In this document: piece by piece, positions 1 through 8,734 of the stretch
Layout of the letters: every line of letters starts with the position of its first letter
Numbering within the stretch: position 1 is the stretch's first letter
Assembly (NCBI RefSeq): GCF_937898475.1
Contig: NZ_CALEJS010000033.1
Location: forward strand, 1-64,000
Direction: 5' to 3'
Length of the DNA stretch: 64,000 bases
DNA from: an uncultured Chitinophaga sp.
GTDB taxonomy: Bacteria; Bacteroidota; Bacteroidia; Chitinophagales; Chitinophagaceae
The notes under the pieces: generated by a model
What the model saw: the letters and a program-made list of their open reading frames with translations, nothing else
What the model was told of the DNA's origin: nothing
Database searches by the model: none
Program-made: the position numbers and the translations under genes

Positions 1-3000
1 CCTTCAGCGCATTCGAACTAATCCCCGCCATCGTCAACCCAAAAGGATAATAATGTGTCTCCTCCAGCAGCGGCCCACTCTCCGCCAGTACTGTAACATT
101 ATCAAAGAGCACATCCTGTTCCGTTTCATTGCTGGTGTACACATAAAGAAAACCACTTTTCTCCATCACCATCTTATCCACCGCCAGCGTCTGCAACTCA
201 TCAGGTTCTCCTTTTACCTGCCTTACCCCACTATTCTCCTCCACTAAGTTAAACTGATCATCGAATAATACAAAATTCAGATAAGCTTTAGGTTTATCCT
301 GCTGGTACTGGTCCGCATCGCGTTCTTTTAACCGTAGATAGTCATTACCATTCAATTGGCGGAAAGGTGACAGGGTTTCCGCATGTCCGGTACCATGCGA
401 AGACCCGGCACTGCTTGATCCGCCGAAAGCCTGGACCAGGCTGGCCACCATATCTTCCGGACTTACGCCTTTATTATTTTTCGGCCCGGTTGACTTGTAA
501 AACGCCCTGGCTCCGATTTGTATGGTATCACCGGCCATTACCTTCAAGACCAGTGAGGGCCCTACTTTCTTACCACCGTCTTTGGCGTTCAGCTTGGCTA
601 CGTACTGGTTTTGCGGTGTAGTTTCATCCTCCGGATAACCTACCGGTTTAACAGCACGGGTCTCTTCAATGTTGCTGAACAGCGCGGCTTCTGTCGCTGC
701 CTGCTGTGTTTCCATGGTAGCAGTATAAATACTCAGGTCCTGCTGGTCGGTCAACACGGTGCGGACATTTCCCAAATGATCTTTGAGAAAGTAATCATAC
801 ACATATTTGGATAGCTGGCCGTTGGCAAATACCGGGCGCATACGGCCTTCTTCATGACTCACCAGCTCCTGTACATTGTCCTGGTATACAAAACCTGCAA
901 TATAGTCGGTTACACGGGTCTTTGACGGTGTACTGGTATTATCAATCACCGTCTTTTTCAACTTATTGCCTAAAGCATCATACTGGTATTGAACGCTGCC
1001 TTTACCGCTAACAATAATACTTTCCGGCAGGTTAAGATGATTATAACTGATCGCCGCAATGTTCTTATTCAGGTCTTTGGTTAAGTTGCCGTTCAGATCA
1101 TAATCGTAATCGTCTCCACTATTGGCGCCGTTATTAAAATCCCCCAGTTTAGCGCTAACCGTATTAACAGGATCTGTTACGGCAACCAGCTTATTGCTGC
1201 CTGTGCGGTAGGAATAGGTCAGCTGATCTATCGTCGCAACTGCAGTGCCTATCATACCTTTCTGGGTCATAGCACCGATGTTGCCGTTGGCATCATAAGA
1301 TATCCCGCTTACGGAAAAGTCCTTCTGGTCTTTTGTCCAGTTCGTGCTGCCATCATTTTGCTGCCGGAATTCAGCTGCTGTCAGCCGGTTAACGTTATCA
1401 TAACTATAGCCGTAAGCACGTGCGATCTTATCTCCCCCACTCTTCCACTTGCTGCCGGCTATATTGCCATTAAACTGGTTCTGCGTAAAGCCATAGTCAT
1501 AACTCAATTCCTGGCCAAACCAGTTGCTGATGCTACCCGGAGTATTTACATAGTTTTTGTTGATCGCTTTCAGCCATCCCCTGATATTATACTCGTAAAG
1601 CTGGCTTTCCAGCGGAGCGTTGCTACCGTTAATGCCCAAGTGTTTAGTCTGCAATTGCCCCAGTTCATCATAGATATTATCTGCTATAATCCTTTCCCAG
1701 GCACTGTTATCATTCAATCGCTTCTTTACGGTCTTAAGTCTTCCTGCGGCGTCATATTGTTGCATTGTGAGCACGGTGGTCTGCGGAGTACCGCCGCTGC
1801 GCGGGTTACGGTGCCGGACATAACTGCTCAGCAACTTGCCACTAAAATCGTACAGGTTAGTAACCACATCCCTGCCACCCGCAGCATTATCTGCAACCAT
1901 TTGGATGACCCGGCCTTTGTCGTTGTAATAGGTGGTAGTGGTTAGCCAGTCATTGGTGCCGAGCACTCTTACCTTGGTGCCGGTGACAAGTCCTTTGGTC
2001 ATGCTGCTGGTGGCGTTTACTGGCTCTGCATAAAGATTGCTGCCAGGCTGTGGTTTGCTGAAATCAGCCGTTTCTGCAGCCTGCACACCAGGGAAGCTAT
2101 AGTTATCATAAAAAGTATAGGTAAGAGGAGTGAGCGCATTTACATCTATATTGGGTAAAGGATTGGTAGCATTAACGGAAACCTGTCCCTGGTTAATACC
2201 GGTATTAATCTCAAACACGATATCGGCCCCGGAGCCAGAGTCAAAACCATCCACCAGCTCAATGCTACCGGTAGCCTGGTAAAGGTGAGTAAGGCCATCA
2301 TAACTGCCCAATACCAGGTTCGCCTTGCCGGGAATAGTGAAATTAATAGACTGGGTATTGCTAGTAGCGGTGTTCATGCTGGCCTGCAGGGTCTCCCGCG
2401 TAGCTCCCGAAGCGTACAAAGCCGTCATAGTGGGACGGTTGAGCGCATCATAAAACGTTACGAGCCATTTTTTGTCGGTAGCGTTGCGCATGTTAGCATC
2501 CCGGGTAAACACCAGCCGGTCACGCAAGTCGTACACCATCTCCACCGGATCTGCACCCGGCACCTTTTTGGTGATCATACGGTCGCGATCATCGTAGGTG
2601 TATTGAAAACAAAGCTCATTGGCAATATTGGCATCTATAACCCAGTTGGATTTGACCAGGTCTACGGCTTTGGGGGATATCACAAAGCGCAGCCTGCCCA
2701 GATCATCGTAAACATAGTAGGTGCTTAACCAATTAAGGTGGCCGTCTGCAGCGCTGGATGTCAACTCTACCCGCTTCAGCACAACACGGTTATCTTTATC
2801 CTTGAACTCCACAGCACGCAGGCCTTTTTCATCTTTGCTGACGCTTTTATAAAGCATTCCGGCTCCATATACGCGGTTGGTAGCACTGGTAGGGATATTG
2901 CCGCTGGTTGGCATATCCCAGATACGTACTTCATCGGCTGCGGAATTTGTGAGGTATTGTTGTTCTACCGGCTTATTGCCACCTTCCAAAGCCCAGCTGT

Positions 3001-3556
3001 TACCTGGAGCGTAGGCTTTCAACACCCGATTCAGGGGAGACGCTTCATACTCGGTTTGGCTATAATAAATTGTCTCTCCACTCGCAGCGGGATTCAGGGA
3101 AGCATTTTGGTAAAAAGCCTGCTGGCCGTTGAAGGAATTTTTCTTGAAAGAGCCATCGCTGCTTGTATTGTTAGCGTCCTGTGGCACGTAGGGCAGATAT
3201 TTATATTGCTCCCGACCAAAGGAATTGTATGTTACAGGGGCTACAAGGTCTTTGCCGTTAGGGGAGACCGCCCTTATCACCGTCTGCACTGGGCGTCCCA
3301 GTCCATCGAAGTACTGCGTGGTTAGTTTTACCTCACCGGTGGTGGCAATAGCAACCGTAGCTGGGTCGCTGGTGGGCATATTGGGTTCCCATATACGGAT
3401 ATAGTTGATAAAGGATCCTGTGTAAGCTGCAGGCAATGGCTGCGCGGTGGCTGCCGGACGGACACTGCTGTTATCAGGAGTTTGGGCAGCCACATTAGCA
3501 GCTGATTCCAGGAGTATACTTATTGTCAGTACTATATAAACGTTATACCGGATCAT
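1..3556 (-). CDS. RHS/YD-repeat protein with DUF6443-type N-terminus, 3' end outside window
   Basis: This minus-strand frame is open from an ATG at 3556 to the left window edge (1185 codons), and I followed the translation throughout. A signal peptide (MIRYNVYIVLTISILLESAA) is followed by the DUF6443-like opening with IRIWEPNMPTSDP and QYFDGLGRPVQTV, then YD repeats such as YVYDDLGRLRFVISPKA and YDLRDRLVFTRD. Near the end comes the hallmark DYFLKDHLGNVRTVLTD, and the window cuts at HYYPFGLTMAGISSNALK, directly before the usual YKYNGKE motif. The hypervariable C-terminal tip of this family, which may carry an effector domain, therefore lies outside. The start is 16 nt after the stop of the 1139-residue gene at 3573-6992, so the two form an operon. 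RHS proteins are large cell-surface or secreted shells; the function of this one cannot be told without its C-terminus. Confidence 0.9.
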   Translation of the reverse strand, partial: MIRYNVYIVLTISILLESAANVAAQTPDNSSVRPAATAQPLPAAYTGSFINYIRIWEPNMPTSDPATVAIATTGEVKLTTQYFDGLGRPVQTVIRAVSPNGKDLVAPVTYNSFGREQYKYLPYVPQDANNTSSDGSFKKNSFNGQQAFYQNASLNPAASGETIYYSQTEYEASPLNRVLKAYAPGNSWALEGGNKPVEQQYLTNSAADEVRIWDMPTSGNIPTSATNRVYGAGMLYKSVSKDEKGLRAVEFKDKDNRVVLKRVELTSSAADGHLNWLSTYYVYDDLGRLRFVISPKAVDLVKSNWVIDANIANELCFQYTYDDRDRMITKKVPGADPVEMVYDLRDRLVFTRDANMRNATDKKWLVTFYDALNRPTMTALYASGATRETLQASMNTATSNTQSINFTIPGKANLVLGSYDGLTHLYQATGSIELVDGFDSGSGADIVFEINTGINQGQVSVNATNPLPNIDVNALTPLTYTFYDNYSFPGVQAAETADFSKPQPGSNLYAEPVNATSSMTKGLVTGTKVRVLGTNDWLTTTTYYNDKGRVIQMVADNAAGGRDVVTNLYDFSGKLLSSYVRHRNPRSGGTPQTTVLTMQQYDAAGRLKTVKKRLNDNSAWERIIADNIYDELGQLQTKHLGINGSNAPLESQLYEYNIRGWLKAINKNYVNTPGSISNWFGQELSYDYGFTQNQFNGNIAGSKWKSGGDKIARAYGYSYDNVNRLTAAEFRQQNDGSTNWTKDQKDFSVSGISYDANGNIGAMTQKGMIGTAVATIDQLTYSYRTGSNKLVAVTDPVNTVSAKLGDFNNGANSGDDYDYDLNGNLTKDLNKNIAAISYNHLNLPESIIVSGKGSVQYQYDALGNKLKKTVIDNTSTPSKTRVTDYIAGFVYQDNVQELVSHEEGRMRPVFANGQLSKYVYDYFLKDHLGNVRTVLTDQQDLSIYTATMETQQAATEAALFSNIEETRAVKPVGYPEDETTPQNQYVAKLNAKDGGKKVGPSLVLKVMAGDTIQIGARAFYKSTGPKNNKGVSPEDMVASLVQAFGGSSSAGSSHGTGHAETLSPFRQLNGNDYLRLKERDADQYQQDKPKAYLNFVLFDDQFNLVEENSGVRQVKGEPDELQTLAVDKMVMEKSGFLYVYTSNETEQDVLFDNVTVLAESGPLLEETHYYPFGLTMAGISSNALK

Positions 3557-3572
3557 TTTCAATTAGTTTTTC

Positions 3573-6500
3573 TTAGTGCTCTGTACAAGGGATCGTGCTG
3601 AAGGTGGAAATGATTTCGCCAGGTCCGGTAGAATAGGTTACCCAATAAGTGCAGCGCCACTTCCTGGTTTCCAGTTGCTCCGAACTCACCAGCTCCCTGG
3701 TACCGGTTTGGCAAACATTGTTGACAGGTCGTTTACCATCCCCGGTACAGGCTGTCCGGGGGCAGGCCGATGAAGCACCGCTGACCACCCACCTTAACGT
3801 ATTATAAGTAGTACTATAGGGATTGGCATCTTTCTCCTCTGATTCCTGGTTGCCCGTGTAGCTATTCCAGGCATCTCTCTCGCAACGGGTATTACCGGTT
3901 GGCTGCCAATCGGCAGCAAAGGAAGACTGGTATTGGTAGTCATATTGTTTAAGAATTTTTCCATCCTGGTCACGCACCAGTTTCAGCCTTCCATAGTTGT
4001 CGTATTCATAAAAGGTAGTATGGTTACCGGCATCGCAATGGGAAGTCATGCCAGTGAGAGGCTCGTAGGTATAAGTATTCATCTCTGCAGCAGCGGGATA
4101 AAAACGCACTTCATCCACCTGTCCGGAAAGACTAATAGTATAGGTGCCGCTGCTGACGTTTACACTACTGGTCTGTAAGGACCAATTGCTGCCGGATTTT
4201 TGCCAGTAACTAAGTGTGTATCCTCCATTGGTAAGCCCGGATAGAACCTTTGAGAATCCCCCGGTGTGGCTTTTTCTGCCGGTCTTAGCATCTCCATCGG
4301 TACTATTGCCATCACCTTCCTCAAAAGAAGTATAATAAATATCGGTGGCAGCAGCGTTAATGGCTTCCGCAATAGGATATAATTTATTATAACCCCAGAT
4401 ATAGGAACGCCTGACGTCTGCTACTTTTGACATCCCGGTGATGTTACTGCGATTATCATATCCAAAGAACTGTACCCGGCTTTCGTAAGAGCCACTACCC
4501 TTCTTTTCCTGTATAAATTCGGAAGCAATCTGGGGATTGGCGGAGGTGCGCCAGTTTTTAAAAATGGTCTTTGAGCCGCTTAACAGGGTACTACCTTTTA
4601 ACTGCAACTGCTCTACAGGTAAGAGCATATTTGCTGTATTCATAGTTTGAGAAATGGCACCTATTTGCGGATCAGAGAGGAAGTCAGCAGGGTATTTGAT
4701 CTGAACATTAAATTCGTCACCTTTACTGGAAACGGTATTAATATTGACCGGTAATGACCTGTTATTATAGGTATATGTGGTGATTTTCCCGATCTCTCCG
4801 CTTGCATTGAACTCGTTTTCTATCTCACTTTCCAACTCCTGTTTGCCTATGGTGATAGTATAGTCTGCAAACTGGAATACAGGAAGCAGCAGATATTGCG
4901 CGGCATGTTTCTCCGTATTGGTGTTCCATCCTGTGGTATTATCCTGGGTACCGAATTCAAGGAGCTTGTAAATATGGGTTCCCTTCACCTGCTCTGTTTC
5001 TGTCCGTTTATAGATCTTGTCTATACTTTTTACCCGGGTATAGGTATTGTTTCCATTGTTCCTGTAAACATCGATGCTTTGCAGTTCAGCTGTTTTCCAG
5101 GGTTCATATCTGTTAATATGCCTGCGGGCAATGTTGTTGTCTACTGATAATCCACTGAAGTCTAGATATTGATAAGGAGCAGGCAGGACACCAGGAAAGG
5201 ACGGGGAGGGATAAGTGATAACCGGCATCACATCGTAAGGGAAATCGAAGGAATAAACCGTTTTACCATTGTTATTTGCAGGAGTGCCATCGTATTCCGT
5301 AACTTCTGTATAATATGGTAATGCAGACGCTTTCTCTTCAATTTCCTGCAGCAGGTCTGAGGTATATACTCTTTTCCGGAAATTATCTTCGTAAAGATCA
5401 CTGAAATTATCCAGTTGAGTGAAATACCTTTTTTCATAGCTCAGGTCCTGCATCAGCACCCGCCTATATGAATAATATCCGGCTCCCGACTCTCCACTGC
5501 CATACTTATAGGTTTTGTAATAGGTATGGCCATCGGCGTCGGTATGCTGGATCTGCGCCAGGCGCAAGCCGGCGCCGGTTTTTATGCCGTTATCTTCATA
5601 CTGGTTGCTTTCAAATGTGAAGGCTGTTGATCCACCACTTGGGTAGGTGATCTTTTTAAGCACTCCTATCTGCGAATTGGAATTGGGATTACGGTCAGCT
5701 CCATTCAGCTGCCCGCCCGGTATGTTGATAAACTCCGTAAGGGAGTTTCCGAAGGGGCCAAATAATACCTGGATATTATTCCATTTTGGGATAAGAATGG
5801 AGTTACGTCTGGCATTAGCGTTGACGAACCCCCAGAAATCACGATCTTTTGCACTGAAGTTATAAGAGGCATTGTATTCAAAACTATATTTATCTATCGA
5901 CTGAAGATTGCTGTCCCGGAATAGTACGGCATCCAGTTTATAGGTAGGCTCCGTTCCGGTATAAGCGGGAAAATCCAGCTGGGACGACTGCAGTTCAATG
6001 CTCTTTAAAAGCACATTGTTATCATTCCGGATTTCTATGGTTTTGATACGGTCTGATGAGGGATACAGGATGAAACTAACTTTACCCCCCCGGAATTTAA
6101 TCTCCGAAATCCGCTGAATAGCATATTCCCTATAGTTACTGTTAACAGCATAGGTCGTGGAATAGTGGATGGCGTCAATTCGCGAGTCATTATCGATCAA
6201 TGTATACTGATCCCCTTCGCTGTAGCTCTTTTGTACTTTTGTCACATAGGTAAACGTAATGGTATCGTTCTTGTCTGCCGATATTATGGAACTCAGTAAT
6301 TTAGCTGTAATGGGTTGGTTATAGTAACCCATTACTATCTGCCCTTTTTCATCGACGTTATAGTTATACTCGTTTCCCTTATCATCGAGGATCCTATTTG
6401 GATAAGTTCCGGATATGTTAAAAATTTTAACAGGTTTTAAAGGCAGCAGTTTATATTCCGACGATGAACCTGCGGCTATAAAACGGCCGGAGTAAGAACC

Positions 6501-6992
6501 TGCTGTGTAAGAAAATATATCATACTGGGAATCGTATCCGCCAGGATAATATAGCGATGCCAGGTAATCATAGTCATCCTTATTGGTAAGGTTGGCCTCC
6601 GGTTTCCAGGTGGGAGGAAAAGATGACAGATCATCAGGCTTTCCATAGATGGTCCGGGCGATCATACCGCCTGCATTCAGGCTCCATCCCAGGCCTACCG
6701 GCCCTGTGACATCATTGGCCTTTCGGCCGCCGGCAAAATAACTGATACTGATCGGTACACGCAGGCTGCCACATTTTACTTCGTATAAAGGGATGTTGAT
6801 CTGTGGCACTCCCGAACTGTAATCAACACCATAATCCAGGTATTTAAACAATGCGGCGGCCTCGGGGGAAGGCGGCAATAGTTGCGGAAGACCATTTTGG
6901 GCAGTAGCGTATTGGATGTGGCATAACAGGAAAACCGTAACAAACAGGCGCCTGAATGGCACTTTGAATAGGGACAAAATACTTCTATGCAT
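3573..6992 (-). CDS. Secreted YD-repeat/RHS-like protein (1139 aa), upstream partner of the RHS gene
   Basis: The protein has an N-terminal signal peptide ending near residue 32 (HIQYATAQ). It opens with PSPEAAALFKYLDYGVDYSSGVPQINIPLYEV and GPVGLGWSLNAGGMIAR, a start typical of large Bacteroidota proteins that sit beside DUF6443/RHS genes. The middle carries SpvB-like beta-rich sequence (ITYPSGGSTAFTFES near residue 445). A degenerate YD-repeat region near residues 985-1030 reads YEPLTGMTSHCDAGNHTTFYEYDNYGRL. The last ~80 residues are cysteine rich (CPRTACTGDGKRPVNNVCQTG, KWRCTYW). No enzymatic domain is visible. The tight spacing to the downstream RHS gene suggests joint export and assembly on the surface; that role is inferred from context. 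Confidence 0.82.
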   Translation of the reverse strand: MHRSILSLFKVPFRRLFVTVFLLCHIQYATAQNGLPQLLPPSPEAAALFKYLDYGVDYSSGVPQINIPLYEVKCGSLRVPISISYFAGGRKANDVTGPVGLGWSLNAGGMIARTIYGKPDDLSSFPPTWKPEANLTNKDDYDYLASLYYPGGYDSQYDIFSYTAGSYSGRFIAAGSSSEYKLLPLKPVKIFNISGTYPNRILDDKGNEYNYNVDEKGQIVMGYYNQPITAKLLSSIISADKNDTITFTYVTKVQKSYSEGDQYTLIDNDSRIDAIHYSTTYAVNSNYREYAIQRISEIKFRGGKVSFILYPSSDRIKTIEIRNDNNVLLKSIELQSSQLDFPAYTGTEPTYKLDAVLFRDSNLQSIDKYSFEYNASYNFSAKDRDFWGFVNANARRNSILIPKWNNIQVLFGPFGNSLTEFINIPGGQLNGADRNPNSNSQIGVLKKITYPSGGSTAFTFESNQYEDNGIKTGAGLRLAQIQHTDADGHTYYKTYKYGSGESGAGYYSYRRVLMQDLSYEKRYFTQLDNFSDLYEDNFRKRVYTSDLLQEIEEKASALPYYTEVTEYDGTPANNNGKTVYSFDFPYDVMPVITYPSPSFPGVLPAPYQYLDFSGLSVDNNIARRHINRYEPWKTAELQSIDVYRNNGNNTYTRVKSIDKIYKRTETEQVKGTHIYKLLEFGTQDNTTGWNTNTEKHAAQYLLLPVFQFADYTITIGKQELESEIENEFNASGEIGKITTYTYNNRSLPVNINTVSSKGDEFNVQIKYPADFLSDPQIGAISQTMNTANMLLPVEQLQLKGSTLLSGSKTIFKNWRTSANPQIASEFIQEKKGSGSYESRVQFFGYDNRSNITGMSKVADVRRSYIWGYNKLYPIAEAINAAATDIYYTSFEEGDGNSTDGDAKTGRKSHTGGFSKVLSGLTNGGYTLSYWQKSGSNWSLQTSSVNVSSGTYTISLSGQVDEVRFYPAAAEMNTYTYEPLTGMTSHCDAGNHTTFYEYDNYGRLKLVRDQDGKILKQYDYQYQSSFAADWQPTGNTRCERDAWNSYTGNQESEEKDANPYSTTYNTLRWVVSGASSACPRTACTGDGKRPVNNVCQTGTRELVSSEQLETRKWRCTYWVTYSTGPGEIISTFSTIPCTEH

Positions 6993-7230
6993 TCCGGTAC
7001 AGGATTTCTTACATTAGATTGAATATTGCCGCAAATTGCATGCTGGGCACGCATACTATCTGCGTATAGATGAAAGCCAGGGTTATCTTTTTACGGGCAA
7101 CAACAAAACTTTCAAGGTATAGCTGGGTACAAAAGAAACTACTTTTGCATTAATTTGCAAGAGCAATATAGTATTAAATCCAAAATAATATAGGTGCAGG
7201 GGGATAGGCTGTACGGGGGAAGCCAGATTG

Positions 7231-7611
7231 CTAATAAAAGAACTGCTCCGATACAATCTTCCCGTCTCTTACCTCATAGAGCATGATCTGGTGTATCTGT
7301 ACCATGCCATGCCCCTGTACCGTGAGATCCTTCTCCCGCACTACTGCAAAATGATTGCCGGTCACAATCGGTTCGCTGGTATACAGCCGGTGCACCGCTT
7401 CTATCCGCTTAATGAAGCTATCGGCTTTTTTACGCACTTCTGCTTTGCCTTCAGCATCGTTAAAATATGGGGAGCCTGCAGGCTCTATACTCCTTACATT
7501 ATCCGCAAAGAATTCATCCTGGATCTCATACCATTTCTCTTGTTGGGCGAGTTTATGAAAGCGGGCAGCTACTTCCTGTGTAGTCATTACTTTTTGTTGT
7601 ACGTTTTCCAT
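7231..7611 (-). CDS. SnoaL-like / NTF2-fold protein
   Basis: A 126-residue single-domain protein with the pattern of SnoaL-like NTF2-fold proteins: an N-terminal helix (TTQEVAARFHKLAQQEKWYEIQDEFFADNVRSIEP), a middle helix (KADSFIKRIEAVH) and C-terminal strands ending HQIMLYEVRDGKIVSEQFFY, the usual closing motif of these cone-shaped folds. No signal peptide is present. Members include polyketide cyclases, isomerases and many small proteins of unknown role, so the substrate is not predictable. The ATG at 7611 is the natural start. The gene stands alone, with 238 nt to the RHS operon and 152 nt to the GntR gene on the same strand. Confidence 0.8.
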   Translation of the reverse strand: MENVQQKVMTTQEVAARFHKLAQQEKWYEIQDEFFADNVRSIEPAGSPYFNDAEGKAEVRKKADSFIKRIEAVHRLYTSEPIVTGNHFAVVREKDLTVQGHGMVQIHQIMLYEVRDGKIVSEQFFY

Positions 7612-7763
7612 CGGTTTTATTTTTGGCGTGATTGTACAACAAAAGTAAAGTAGAGCGAATACTTAGCGGAGGTGCTAAATAGACATTATGAAGGGTGGAT
7701 TTAGACATATCAGGCGCTTAGCCTAATTTTCTAAACAGGCCACAGGTTAGATTTTCCTGCCGC

Positions 7764-8495
7764 CTACTCTCTCCTGCTCTCCACCGTATACACAAAGCTA
7801 TCTGCCCTGTAATATCCCAGGTTATATTCTATCGGTCTTTCTCCCTGGTCATACACAAATCTTTTCCTGGAAAGTATCGGGCTGCCCGGTTCCACTTCCA
7901 GTTTGCCTGCCAGGAATTTATCCGCTGTTTTTGCACTGATCTCTTCTTTAGACAGGGTGGCTATTACATGGTGATCCTTTTCCAGGATATCATACAGGGG
8001 CCGTTTAAAATCTTCTTCACCGGTAAGCCCTACCCGGGGATGGAAAAAAGAGATAAAGTATACAAAGGGCCCTTCTGCCTTGCCTCTCAGGCGTTCCAGC
8101 TTCAGGATCTTTTTATCGGTACCGATGCCGAAGAAATTTGCCACACTTTCATCCGGCGTTACCCAGGTAACATGCAGCTCAAAGTTGCGGATGGTGATGC
8201 CGCGGGCCGTCATTTCCTGGGTAAAGCTCAGCCAGTTCTTGGACTTGGAGCTGATGGCCGGCTCGGCCACTTTTGTGCCGATACCTTTCTTCCGTACCAG
8301 CAATCCTTCGTATACAAGTTTGTTCAGGGCCTGCCGTAAGGTAGACCTGGAAATAGCCAGCTGTTTGGCCAGCTGTACTTCGTTAGGTAAGAATTTCCCG
8401 TTCGCATATTGCGGGTCATTGATAATGGCGCGCAACAAGTTTTCCGCCTGGAGATGCAGCGGCAGGGGATTTTTGTGGTCAATACTAAAGTTCAT
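7764..8495 (-). CDS. GntR-family transcriptional regulator (HutC subfamily, UTRA domain)
   Basis: A 243-residue regulator. Residues 1-75 form the GntR winged helix: NPLPLHLQAENLLRAIIND, then LPNEVQLAKQLAISRSTLRQALNKLVYEGLLVRKKGIGTKVA, with the recognition helix ISRSTLRQAL. Residues 95-240 match the UTRA ligand-binding domain (ILKLERLRGKAEGPFVYFISFFHP and the closing RPIEYNLGYYRADSFVYTVE). UTRA regulators usually sense a sugar, sugar phosphate or small metabolite. The gene is divergent from the glycosidase at 8735 that opens a mannoside-type locus, so it is the likely local regulator. Candidate operators are the palindromes at 8615-8642 in the shared upstream region and the 16-bp palindrome over two glycosidase promoters (8702-8717, 15240-15255). 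Confidence 0.9.
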   Translation of the reverse strand: MNFSIDHKNPLPLHLQAENLLRAIINDPQYANGKFLPNEVQLAKQLAISRSTLRQALNKLVYEGLLVRKKGIGTKVAEPAISSKSKNWLSFTQEMTARGITIRNFELHVTWVTPDESVANFFGIGTDKKILKLERLRGKAEGPFVYFISFFHPRVGLTGEEDFKRPLYDILEKDHHVIATLSKEEISAKTADKFLAGKLEVEPGSPILSRKRFVYDQGERPIEYNLGYYRADSFVYTVESRRE

Positions 8496-8614
8496 AGTCG
8501 CATTAGGTAACGCGCAAATTAATAAAAAATCTGACGTGACTGCCTCCCACTTTGATGGTATGTCTGGTCATGATAAACCCCTGCCAGTATGCCAGCAATC
8601 CCTCACAACCAGTC

Positions 8615-8642
8615 TAAACATTTGTTTATCAATACAAACAAA
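8615..8642. promoter_or_regulatory. Palindromic sites between the divergent GntR and glycosidase genes
   Basis: Two overlapping inverted repeats lie in the 239-nt region between the GntR start and the glycosidase start. TAAACA-TT-TGTTTA is perfect at 8615-8628, and TTTGTTT (8621-8627) pairs with AAACAAA (8636-8642) over an 8-nt spacer. The AT-rich symmetry and the divergent position suit a regulator binding site, perhaps for GntR autoregulation. The sequence differs from the 16-bp palindrome at 8702-8717, so the two may serve different proteins. Function is inferred only. Confidence 0.4.
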
Positions 8643-8679
8643 GTATTCCCGCCCGCCTGTTATTATTTTTCCTGCCTAC

Positions 8680-8717
8680 TTGCAAAAATAAAATTATGTT
8701 TATATGTTTGTACATAT
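8680..8717 (+). promoter_or_regulatory. Promoter with embedded 16-bp palindrome (candidate GntR operator)
   Basis: A Bacteroidota-type promoter: TTG at 8680-8682, a 20-nt spacer and TATGTTTG at 8703-8710, an exact match to the -7 consensus TAnnTTTG. The -7 element lies inside ATATGTTTGTACATAT (8702-8717), an inverted repeat of ATATGT and ACATAT around TTGT. The identical 16-mer occurs at 15240-15255 before the GH38 gene. Transcription would start near 8715, which excludes an ATG at 8696 and supports the one at 8735. A protein bound here would block initiation. Confidence 0.65.
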
Positions 8718-8734
8718 TAAACCGGGCTATTTGC

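Noticed and set aside
1358..3325. Plus-strand open frames of 147-195 codons at the left end
   Set aside because: They mirror the RHS coding frame that runs open on the minus strand through the whole region with YD repeats.
8696..8734. Upstream ATG extension of the glycosidase gene
   Set aside because: It would begin before the -7 element at 8703-8710 and precede the signal peptide; the ATG at 8735 fits better.
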